Shown here piece after piece: positions 21,101 through 30,450 of a stretch of 64,000 nt of DNA. How positions within the stretch are numbered: the stretch's first letter is position 1; the number at the start of each line of letters is the position of its first letter. Below the pieces are notes generated by a model that saw only the letters and a program-made list of their open reading frames with translations, made no database searches and had not been told where the DNA came from. Location: positions 6,138,001-6,202,000 of the forward strand of contig CM034107.1 in the NCBI GenBank assembly GCA_019914945.1. The letters are read 5' to 3'. The position numbers and the translations under genes are program-made. Source of the stretch: Typha latifolia. Its lineage: Eukaryota; Streptophyta; Magnoliopsida; Poales; Typhaceae.

Positions 21101-23146
21101 CAGACTATGAACACAAGTTTAAAATATTTTTTCTTCTTTTTGATATTTTTTTCTTTTTTTACATGGTTTTCTTGAGTTAAATATGTTTTATACAGAAAAT
21201 ATTTAAAATTGTTGTAAGCTCGAACAAAAATTACTGTACCCCATGAACATGCTTTTAATTTTTTTTTATCACTAAGTCGCCCTGAACATTCTTTCTAGTC
21301 TATAGGATTATTAATAACATTTATTGTTGCACAAGGTATAATGCATGTAACTCTCTTTTTTTCTCTTCCTGTTTTCCTCCATCATAAATTAATAAATTAT
21401 ATGACCTTGTGCAGCTATCTAATCAAAATGCTCCTCTCTAAAAAGAAGTTAAGAAGTTTTTTTTTTATAGTTTTCTTATGTAAAATGCATTTTACACCCC
21501 TCTAGTTAGGACGAGAGTCAATTTAGCCCTTGAACATTTTTTTACTATTAAACTCAGAACTTTTGATTTGGTTGCAACTATTAGGTTTTCTGTCCAAAGT
21601 ATAATATTTGTCACTGTTTTGAAAAGCGAAAAAGGCGGCCGCCATGGCAGGGCGGTGCACCGGCCGCCCCGCCATGTTGAAAGGCGTCGGAAAGGCGGCC
21701 AAGTGCCTTGGCGGGCTGCCTAGGCGCTAAATAGTGCTAGGTGGGCTGCCTGGCCTGACTTGGCGAGCTAGCGCTTTGGCCCGCCAAGTCGAGATGCGGT
21801 TATTAGTGAGCGGGTCGGGTTTTATAATCGACCGGGTTTAATAAAACTAACCAATTTAGAGGAGTTAATTGCTAATTGCTTTATGAATTATTGAATTAAG
21901 ATTACCGAGAAGGAATTTTTTTTCACTGTCATGCATTATTAATTGGGGGAATTACTAATTGCCTGCTATTTAAGTATATAATTTCTGATTAGAGGATTTT
22001 GAAATGTGATTCATGTGAATAAACTAGAGTTAGTAAATAGATATCTCAGTTATTCAGTTATCACTAATAAGCAATTAGCCAATGTGATTATGTTATTTAG
22101 TGTTTTGGTTTAGTGCACTATTAAAATTTCTGTATATACTATACTTATTTATTTATTTATATTAAAAATGCTAGACCGCCTTGTCACTCGTCTTGTCGCC
22201 CGCCTTCCGCCTAGGCGCTAGGCTGCCACCCGCGGCCGCTTTTTAAAATATTGATATTTGTGCTTTCTATCCTAAAAAAAGCATTTCTAATTTGAACAAA
22301 AATCAATTTACCCTTGAATTTTCTTTTCTATATCACTAGACCATCTTGAACATCATCTCCCAATCAATATAGAAGCAAGATTATGTAAGTGGTTTCGCCA
22401 TTAAACTAGAAATTAACAATTTTTTTTTCCAATTACATTTTCCTGTTGTTTTTTTTTTCAAGTTCTTTTTTTTTTGGTTAAATACATCACAACTATTAAG
22501 GTTTCTAGTCTAGACTACAATCTTTGTATCTTTTATCCTAAAATGTATTTCTAAATTGAACAAAAATCATTTTACCCTAAATTTTCTTTTTATAGAAGCA
22601 AGGTTATTTAAGTCATTTTACTATCAACAATGTTTATAGTTGCAATTCTGTTAAAATTTTAAGAGGGTATAGTGATACAAATGAAAGTTTATGAGATTAA
22701 ATAATTTTTCGTCCAAACTATGTGGAGGTAAAATGCAGTTAAAATTCATGCAGCCTTATCAATAAATTGTTTGGTTTGAAATTTGTATCCATCGGTTTAA
22801 TACTTTATTATAGTGTACTAACTAAACTAGGAATACTCAACTTCTAACTTGTATTATAAAACTTTTTTATTAATATTTTAGGAATGATAAGATTTTGTTT
22901 ACTAAACTTTGGGTTGGTTTCTCTTCACCAAAATAGTTTTTCATCATTCATTTCAGAGCATTTTTGCGAGGGTTAGAGAAATATGGAAGGGGTGATTGGA
23001 AAAATATTGCAAGAAATGGGGTGAAAACGAAAACAGCATGCCAAGTAGCAAGTCATGCACAGAAATATTTCATTCGACAAGAGCAAATAGCGCAGAAGAA
23101 GGAGATGAAGAGGAGAAGCATCCATGATATCACTCATCCAGAATAG
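18117..23146 (+). CDS. Truncated SHAQKYF-type MYB (DIVARICATA/SRM1-like) gene nested in an intron
   Basis: Exon 18117-18370 and exon 22957-23146 join across a GTAAAC donor and TTTCAG acceptor, splitting an arginine codon, to give 147 codons. Residues near the start (FFAELTHDVAMIEAGEVELP) match the tail of the first SANT domain of DIVARICATA-type factors, followed by a glutamate-rich linker. The second, complete MYB repeat reads WTEEEHR|AFLRGLEKYG, GDWKNIAR, VASHAQKYFIRQ, and ends with RRSIHDI before a stop. In the family this repeat binds TATCCA/GATA-like promoter sites in the nucleus. The first SANT helices are missing and the usual long C-terminus is absent, so the gene is truncated at both ends. 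The left loss coincides with the insertion border near 18074. It may be a pseudogene or a small MYB; no upstream exon was found. Confidence 0.75.
18809..19282. mobile_element. MITE-like element in the MYB intron
   Basis: GGCCTTGTTTGGTTGAAG at the left is the inverted partner of CTCAACCAAACAAGCA at the right, over about 24 bp. The interior is AT-rich and non-coding. The GGCCTTGTTTGG terminus resembles those of Tourist/Harbinger MITEs, but the expected 3-bp target duplication is not clear. Confidence 0.5.
20090..20280 (+). repeat. Degenerate echo of the MYB exon-1/intron-1 boundary (copy 2)
   Basis: At 20150-20174, TGGCTTGGATAGATGAGGAG resembles the end of MYB exon 1 (TGGCTTGGACAGAAGAGGAA). 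The following T-rich sequence and the gggttaatatattttatgcc block resemble the beginning of the true intron at 18371-18500. It is read as an old internal duplication. Confidence 0.5.
21060..21250 (+). repeat. Degenerate echo of the MYB exon-1/intron-1 boundary (copy 3)
   Basis: TTGGCTTGGACAGACTATGA at 21091 again resembles the exon-1 end, and is followed by a T-rich run, catggttttcttgagttaaa and an aagctcgaacaaaaatta block, in the same order as in the real boundary. Related ggttaaatac/ttttatgcc blocks recur near 19356, 20443, 21478 and 22476. Confidence 0.5.
21612..22253. mobile_element. Non-autonomous hAT element, 0.64 kb
   Basis: It is bounded by a perfect 8-bp target duplication, ATATTTGT (21604-21611 and 22254-22261). 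The ends CACTGTTTTGAAAAGCG and CGCTTTTTAAAATATTG are imperfect inverted repeats. Both subterminal zones are GC-rich (ggcggccgcc, gcggccgc) while the centre is AT-rich. Structure and ends match the element at 6894-8180. No transposase is present. Confidence 0.8.
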
Positions 23147-25878
23147 AAGATTGAGTTACTTAGAAGAGTAATTTGATCTTCTCCTTTGTGGTAATGCGAA
23201 TTGAATTTCTTGCTTCTGAGTATTTAGCCTTTGAACACTTTAGCTAGAGTCAATTAAGGTCATTATGTTTGTAGGTTTGGGGTAATGAGATTCATCTCAT
23301 TGTTCAACATGTCATTGTGTTTGACATATTGATGATATACTCATTTATAAGATGCATTTTTCTAAATCTCAAAAGGTATATATGCTGCAACATTTTGCTT
23401 CAAAAGAAACTCATTTTATTTATTTTCATACATTGACATAAGAGCTTTTGTTTCATGATGTAAGAAGTTCCAATCACAATGGCTAATTCAAAGTTTTTAA
23501 TCAATTTATCTATATCTCTGAATACATATGTACCTCTAGAAATAAGCACCAAACAGCCCTTAAATATATGAATAAGCAGACATGCCTCGAGTTGGACAAG
23601 GTGATACTTTTTTTCAAGATTCCAAAACTTGGGATCCTGAAAAAAATGATACTTATTGGTTTTATCAGCTATCGGCCATTTCGGCCACCAATATTGAATT
23701 TCGATATTGGACTATTTTTAGTTATGTAAAAATTCTAAAAACTATTTTAAAATACATAAAAAATTCTATAGTTTAGAAATTAATAATAACTAAATGGATT
23801 AAATTAATTTACTTCCATATAAAATCTAAAAAAGAAGCTATTCTCTCAATCTAAAGTTTACTTCCATTTAATTTAGCTTTGACTTTTTTTATTTTAAGTA
23901 AAGTATGTTTTAATGCTAAATTTGTATTTATTTATCTTGGTTTTCTTCATGTTTGAAATAAGTTGTGAACTTGTAATATATAGTGCAAATTTAGGACTAT
24001 AAATTCATTTTTGGTTGGAATGTAATGTAACTTGTTTTTTATTGGAACTGTGGTTTGTAACCTCCACGGTGATAAAAATGTTATGGAGGTCTCCATGGTT
24101 CCGGATATAGAAACTCCCTTAACTTTGTCATCTGCTCTTGTTTCAAAAGCAGATGATTTTCATGGGTGGAACATGAACATGAAAGGCATTTATTTTTTAA
24201 ATTCTTAACGCTCTTGTTAGCATTGTGTATCCTTTAGAATTTTCCTCTGCTCAGTTTGGAAGGGTCATGGGGCCTAAAAATTCTGATTCTCAGAAGTTAT
24301 TTCATTTTTCATCCTTTCTGTGACATGGTTAATGCATGGGATGACTCATGGAGTATGATGACCTGTTAATGTCGCCCCAGCAATCCGTTTATTGTCTAAC
24401 AGATGATGGTGACCGACATTTTTACCTGACTCCTTTTTATTTGTACAACCTGTCCTGAAATTAATGTAATGGTGCTGGTATCTCTTTCAAATATCAATTT
24501 TCTTTTGGTTCAACAAATTAACTAATTTTCAATCGGTATGTGATTGATGGTGAGCAATTATCCCATAAAACATCATCCTCTTTTGGTTGATATTCCAAAC
24601 ATATTCCTGGTTCATTTTATTTTCTCGAATGCATATATTTTGCCAGATCTATAGAATGACAATCATATATTATTGTACAGTGACCAGAATTTGTATATGC
24701 ATTTGTCAAGTACTAGATGCAGTCAGTTCAAATTTAATTGCTAAATTTCTGTCTTTGAATTATCAATCATTTACTTTATATTTTATATTCAAGTTCTTTG
24801 GGAAGCTTATGCTGATTTGGCGTTAATCTGGTTTTTATATTCACCATACGTTAGTTCAACTATTTAGATCTCTTTATTTTTTATTACTTGGTATTGCTAC
24901 TTGTAAATGTTAGCTTGTATTCATTTCTGATGCGTACTTTAATGTTAAAGGTAGCAATTGCATGGTGGAATATAAACTGAAGAATGAATGAACTACTCTA
25001 TCAATTTAGAGATGGATTACATATGCTTGTTTAGCTGGCTGTCGCTGGAAGATGCAGCTTTGAAATTATCATTATTGTTTGTTCTTTATTTTATATGTTG
25101 TTTTGTGGCAATTTTGAGTACTGTTAAATATAGAACTCTTGTTGTTTATGAGGGTTCTTTTCTTTTGAACGTCATTTCTTTAGGTTCAACTTTTGGCCTT
25201 TATTTTTTCATATGGTAACCGTATCCTATTATTGTAGGTGCTAAGCTAGGTAAGAAGAAACGTGGTCACAGGTACAATTTTTCATATGGTAATTGTAGAC
25301 TTCCTGTGTTTCGTCTACAAGGATATTGGCCTGCTTAAAAAATAAAATGCTAAACTACATTTTCAGGTCTTGAATTATGACTATGTATTGCATTATAGTC
25401 TATTGCTTTTGCTTTATTCTCTCTCAATTTGGCTTTGTCATATCTTTTGTTTAGCTTCTTATATTCACGAGCTTATTAGCTAAATGTCAATTGGCACATA
25501 CAATTTGGCTAGTTGCTTTTAGGTTTGCTGAAGGAAATGAGATAAAAGTTTGAAACAGATCTGCCTGTGCTATTACACATATCATCATCATTGGAGAATT
25601 GAAACATACAATTTGGCATGCTCCCATCTTTAGCAATCTGCACTACGACATCAACAAATTTTGCAAGCAGGTTATTCCATTTTTATATAGTTGAAGGGGC
25701 ATATTGTCCACTTTTGTTTCCTAGGAATGTAACTTGATACTATCCCGATAAGGTATTTTTTTATATATTTATATTCTGAACATTGCTAGCATTTCTACTT
25801 CTCTTACCTCTAAATGAGAATCTAATGGACCTTCCTGACGATATTTTGCAGCTGAGGCCCAAGAAGAAGATCAAGTAG

Positions 25879-26380
25879 AACTAGGGTGCTTCTTATGATC
25901 GAACTTCTTAGCTGCAAGTTCAAAATGGATTACTTCCTGTCTTTTGCTATTGTTTCACTTGAACGTTTGGCTTGTATAGTTGTTGTAGCCCTGCAGTGGC
26001 TTTTGTAGCGAAGCTGTTCTGGATAATCTAGTGGTCTTTCGTTACTTCTTAGTCCATTGATCGTTGCTACTTTTGATTGTCTGCTAATAATCTCTTGCAA
26101 CGAGGGAAAGAGGAACTTTCTTCGTCTGGTGAATTGAGCTGACTTGAGCTTGACCCGTCACTAATTCCTTTGGGCTTAGCCTCTCTTAGATTGGCCCGAC
26201 TCGAAACTCTAAGCCCTAGGACAGGTTTGTAACTCCAAATTAGTAATACCTCAAACTAAATGTTTCTAATTTTTATAATTTTTGCGAGAGATTTGTTTGG
26301 GCATGATTAAAATCTAGCACAGATATACGCACTAAATATGATATCCATCTTACATCGGTACTTTCTTTTCTCTACTAGCT
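25879..26380 (+). other. 3' flank of the ubiquitin-L40 duplicate
   Basis: Up to about 26100 the sequence still aligns with the 3' untranslated region of the intact gene (43201-43400), including gttcaaaatggatta and tttcacttgaacgttt-type words. Beyond that no feature was recognised until the copia remnant. Confidence 0.55.
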
Positions 26381-27618
26381 TTTACCATTATGATATTTCT
26401 CTAGCCTTGTTGATGGACTGAATGGAGTTCCAATTGGTTTTACACTTTTCATTCTGAACCTTTGCAAATCTCTTGTGTATTTTGAATGGTTGATGAAGAT
26501 AGCATCATTTAGTTGCTTGATTTCGAGTTCATGCAAAAAAATTTAACTTACCTATCACGCTCCTCTCAAATTCATCTTACAAACACTTAAAATAAATTTG
26601 CACAAATTTTCACTAGTAGCACTAAATATAATATCATCAAAAATAAGTATGTCATAATTTTTTAATTTTATAGCAGTCCATAGTTTTTCTTTTGTGAAAC
26701 TATTATCAATATGAAACTTAATCTTTTCTAGCATACTTTAAGTGCTTATTTTAAACTATATAAAGCTTTTATAAGTCTAAAAATATAATTTGAAAAGCAA
26801 GATGTTCTATGTGAATTATCAATAATAAATATATATATATTATTTTTCATCGAGACTAGGGGTCCATATGCAATAATTAGAAATCACATTCTTACTCTCT
26901 TTTCTTTTAACAAAACCCCTGTGACTCAGCTTCATCACAAAATATTTGTAGACACAAAAACTAATAGCAGCAAGCAAACATACCAAGATCACCTCACCAA
27001 CCCACTTAATACATTCTTATTTTGAAAGAAAAGCTCATTTATTTTCTTTTTTGACGTGCATCACAAAACTTATTCTTTTCAAATTTAAATTTTGGAAGAT
27101 CAATAACTAGCTCTTATTTTATAAGTTTTGGAATCAAATCCATACTAGAATGAGCAAGTCTTCTATATCATAGAAAACCATTATCATTTATAGCAAACAA
27201 ATCTTTGATATTAAAAAAATATCTTTAATATCAACAATGCAAACATTTTCTAATCTATATGCAATAAACAAAGACGTATTATTTTTAATTTTTTTATATT
27301 ATAATAAGAGTGCTAAAAATATAATTCTATTTTCTTTATTAATAGTTGACTAATAGTCAAAAATTATGTTTCAATTTTTCAACAAGTAAAATATTATTAG
27401 TGATAGAAGGACTTTTACTTATACACCAATACCAATGATTTTGTTTTACTATTATTCTAAATGTGACATGCACTCTATTTTTGTGAGGTAATCTTGTGAA
27501 CTTTGATTCATCTCAGGTTATATGTCTTTAGTATATACTATCTAAAAATTATCTATCCTTCACGTTTTGGAATTTTAAGCATACCTATAAAAATATTCAT
27601 TGAAATTTGGTACCCATA
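26380..27618 (-). mobile_element. Ty1/copia pol remnant, heavily deleted
   Basis: Read on the minus strand from high to low coordinate, it shows the protease/pre-integrase zone (LDS...SRHMT near 27510; HSSMDLIPKLI near 27160), then reverse transcriptase pieces (ALYSLK near 26770; DDIIFSAT near 26630, the YVDD block) and the following IKQLNDAIFINHSKYTRDL and PIGTPFSPSTRL. Integrase is missing and stops are frequent. The pieces are in normal copia order. The element at 27619-29870 interrupts its upstream side. Confidence 0.75.
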
Positions 27619-28270
27619 TGTTACGAACCGGCCTAATCTGATCTGCAACGGTTATGAAACTTAGATCCTAGCTTGATAGCCCTCCAACAACTAGATGGAT
27701 GCTAGGGTTAGTTCTTAGTGTGAAAGATGAGAAGTTATTGTAGAAGCGGGGGATAGAGGCTGGGCAATAATGGCTAGAGTCAGGTAGAGAAGGAGATAAG
27801 GCTAAAACCAATTCCAATAATCATCATCATCATACAACTCTAATTAGGGTTTTCTCCACATATATATAGAAACTCACCCTAGGGACTCATCAACTAAGTT
27901 AAACAACTCTAAACAAATCCTAACAAATCGACAATTAAATTAAAACTCTTAACAAATCAACTAAACCAATCTTCTTTATCTTCTCCAATTAACCCTTCAT
28001 TTCGTTGTAGATGGATTCCGAATCTGGAGAAGTCAAAGTTGTAGATCTCGAGGTTAGAGATCTTATCCAACTAGGTGATATTATTTGGATATGTGTAGAA
28101 TATTCTGTGAATATTTTTTCAAAACTGCACAGAGTTGAATTTAGCTAATTAAACAAAATCCTAACTTGCTAACATTCTAACTAAACCAAATAGCCAAATA
28201 AGATAATTAGACTCAATCCCTTGAGCCCAATTGCCCTTTGATATGATCCGATCTAACCTGGTTCGGATCA
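27619..28270 (-). repeat. 3' LTR of the non-autonomous element (652 bp)
   Basis: It runs from TGTTACGAACC to TTCGGATCA and pairs with the LTR at 29162-29870. The inner neighbour reads, on the minus strand, TTGAGGACAAGGTGGTC, a motif common just before 3' LTRs of plant gypsy elements. Confidence 0.9.
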
Positions 28271-28552
28271 ATCCACCATGCTTCTGACCACCTTGTCCTC
28301 AAGGTGTCCATGGTAGTTTACAAACCTTATGTATTTGCTGAATCGTTCCCACCAACATCTGATTCGAGTCCAAGAGCGCAAGACTTGTGGAGGAGGCCAT
28401 GGCTCGGCCAAGTGTAACACAATGTAGCCCACTGATTGGTGCTCGTCCAATTAGTCCAAGGCTAAGATTTAACTCACCCACAATCCAACGTAAGCTCGAG
28501 TCTAGTCTAGGCCTCGCGCAATAGCTGATCTATTTAGGCTTTGGCACATTGC

Positions 28553-29128
28553 TTATGGGCTGAGGAGGTTGTCCTTTAGATCGGTAAAAACTTGATAGGC
28601 AGCCATGACCACAGGATCGGGCCGTCGAGGTATCAGATCCTTGATATTTTTCAAAGCTTTAATGCCCTCAATCAATGGCTCGGGTGGCAATTGGTGATGG
28701 CTGACGACTGCTTTGGAATTCCTAGTTGTCAGTGTGGGCAACAAGGTTTCTTTTGATGGTGATGTATACCTTAGTGGTCCTTCGTCATGTTGTGGAGGTG
28801 CCCTCGGTGCAAGTTCAACCCATGTTGCCATGGCTTGATCTAGTTTGATGGCTGCGCTTGCTCTCGTTAGTGTGTCGCCTTGATTACCTTCCCCACGGTT
28901 GGTATGATTAGGTGTATGCCTTGGATGACTTTGGTTCGTGTCCACAAGGATCGCCTTGATCTCCAACAATGTTTGTGCCATGAGCATTAGGGTTTGCGAG
29001 AGATCGGGAGGGCCTTTCGTTTGACCTCGTGAGCTCTGTCGAGATGGCGATCTTGACAGAGCCGTGTGGTTTGTCTCCATACCTTGCTCGCTCATTTTAT
29101 TTGCTACCTTCGATCTTGTAGTAGCCAT
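28553..29128 (-). CDS. Gag-like open frame of the non-autonomous LTR element
   Basis: The frame encodes 191 residues from an ATG (MATTRSKVANKMSEQ) just downstream of the primer-binding site, the usual position for gag. The ORF can be extended upstream, but that part lies in the LTR. The protein is rich in Ser, Thr, Pro, Gln and charged residues, with RSPSRQSSRGQTKGP near the N-terminus and RRPDPVVMAAYQVFTDLKD near the C-terminus. No zinc knuckle, protease or polymerase motif is visible. The intact frame suggests either recent insertion or a retained structural role; the function is inferred from position only. Confidence 0.6.
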   Translation of the reverse strand: MATTRSKVANKMSEQGMETNHTALSRSPSRQSSRGQTKGPPDLSQTLMLMAQTLLEIKAILVDTNQSHPRHTPNHTNRGEGNQGDTLTRASAAIKLDQAMATWVELAPRAPPQHDEGPLRYTSPSKETLLPTLTTRNSKAVVSHHQLPPEPLIEGIKALKNIKDLIPRRPDPVVMAAYQVFTDLKDNLLSP

Positions 29129-29144
29129 GATGGTCCGAGGATTG

Positions 29145-29158
29145 TTGGCTCTGATACC
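29145..29158 (-). promoter_or_regulatory. tRNA-Met primer-binding site
   Basis: On the minus strand the sequence just inside the 5' LTR reads TGGTATCAGAGCC, complementary to the 3' end of plant initiator tRNA-Met. It primes first-strand cDNA synthesis. Confidence 0.85.
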
Positions 29159-29161
29159 AGT

Positions 29162-29870
29162 TGTTACAAACCGGCATAATCCGATCCGCAACGGTTCTGA
29201 AACTTAGATCCTAGTTTGATAGCCCTCCAATGGCTAGATGGATGCTAGGGTTAGTTTTTGGTGTGAAAGAAGAGAAGTTGTTATGAAAGAGGGGGGATAG
29301 AGGCTGGAAGAGGCCGATCAAAGACTTAGGCGGTGGAAGAAAGGAGGTGAGAGAGGGCGCTAATGGCTAGAGTCAGGTAGAGAAGGAGATAAGGCTAAAG
29401 CCAATTCCAATAATCATCATTATACAACTCTAATTAGGATTTCCACCACATATATATAGAAGCTCACCCTAGGTACTCATCAACTAAGTTAAACAACTCC
29501 AAACAAATCCAAACAAACCGACAATTAAGTTAAAACCCTAACAGATCAACTAAACTAGTCTTCCTTATCTTCTCCGATTAACCCTTCGTTTTGTTGTAGC
29601 TAGATTCTGAATCTGAAGAAGTCATGAACATCAAAGTTGTAGATTTGGAGGTTGAAGACCTTATCTAACTAGTTTGATATTATTTGGTTATGTATAGAAT
29701 ATTCTGCGAATATTTTTCCAAAATTGCGCAGAGTTAGATTTAGCTAATTAAATAAAATCCTAACCTGCTAAGACTCTAATTAAACCAAATAGTCAAATAA
29801 GATAATAGACTCAATCCATTGAGCTCAATCTCCCTTTTTGATATGACTCGATCTAACCTGGTTCGCATCA
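29162..29870 (-). repeat. 5' LTR of the non-autonomous element (709 bp)
   Basis: Starts TGTTACAAACC and ends TTCGCATCA in plus-strand order. Most differences from the other LTR are point changes, plus a short insertion around 29310-29350, so the element is not brand new. Confidence 0.9.
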
Positions 29871-29875
29871 CCATA

Positions 29876-30450
29876 CTGTAACAACCTAGAATGAGTAAGA
29901 ATATAATAATAATAGTAATAATAGTAATAAAAGATAGTAAATGAACAAATCTAAATAGGCAACTAATAATATATTGAAAAAATAGTAATAATAATAATTA
30001 TTACAATAATAGTAATAGTACTAAAGCTAATAAAAATTAATAATATAAAATAAAGCATATTTACTTGGTTAAGTAGCCAAAAAGGAATATTATAAATTTT
30101 ATTAAAATTTCCTTTTTTTATTTTTTAAGGAAATAAAGATATATTAATTAGCCGCCATAGTTATAAAGAGTGTTACTAACATAAGTAGCCAAACTATTTA
30201 CTAAGGGGCAGGGTTGGACCCTTCCCAAATAATGTCAAAGCCATGTTTCTACTTGATTTTGTGAGTCAGTATGCAGACTTATGAGTTTCGTAGTAAATAT
30301 AGTTTATATAAAATAATAATAAAAGCATAATAAATATTTGTAATTGTCAATAATGGAAGCAATAGTCCAAGGAGTTGGGTAAAATCCATTGATGGTATTA
30401 ACTAGGAGCAGTAAACAAATCTCGATCTGGAAATGAGAGATGCCTCGGTG
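29876..30450. other. AT-rich interval, possible LTR fragment
   Basis: A TGTAACAACC word at 29878, similar to the start of the 3 kb LTRs, is followed by runs of aataataatagtaat. It may be a decayed LTR edge. No coding sequence was recognised. Confidence 0.35.

Larger units (their letters stand above)
17552..25878 (+). pseudogene. Ubiquitin-60S ribosomal protein L40 pseudogene (duplicate copy)
   Basis: Exons align one-to-one with the intact gene at 40217-43200: 17552-17654, 17742-17828, 17920-17986, remnant 25238-25271, and 25852-25878. The ubiquitin part keeps all seven lysines and the LRLRGG end but carries nine changes from the intact copy (T7N, T9A, E18D, I23V, A28V, Q40P, G53R, N60S, Q62P), which is abnormal for a nearly invariant protein. 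Exon 3 has lost 36 bases, removing the residues around the first zinc-binding cysteine of L40. Exon 4 begins with TGC then TAA, a premature stop, and has lost most of its middle. Spliced, it would give 87 residues: a variant ubiquitin plus a short tail. Intron 3 contains 5.8 kb of inserted DNA with a MYB gene. A residual ubiquitin-like product cannot be excluded. Confidence 0.88.
27619..29870 (-). mobile_element. Small non-autonomous LTR retrotransposon with both LTRs
   Basis: Two direct repeats begin TGTTACGAACCGG / TGTTACAAACCGG and end in ATCA. A perfect 5-bp target duplication CCATA flanks the whole (27614-27618 and 29871-29875). The interior is only 891 bp. A primer-binding site on the minus strand next to the 29162 LTR fixes the direction of transcription as minus. 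It has one open frame (28553-29128) and no pol, so it would depend on enzymes supplied by another element. Confidence 0.9.

Noticed and set aside
24587..25218. Short hydrophobic frames in the ubiquitin pseudogene region
   Set aside because: They lie in T-rich intron 3 sequence homologous to the intron of the intact gene.
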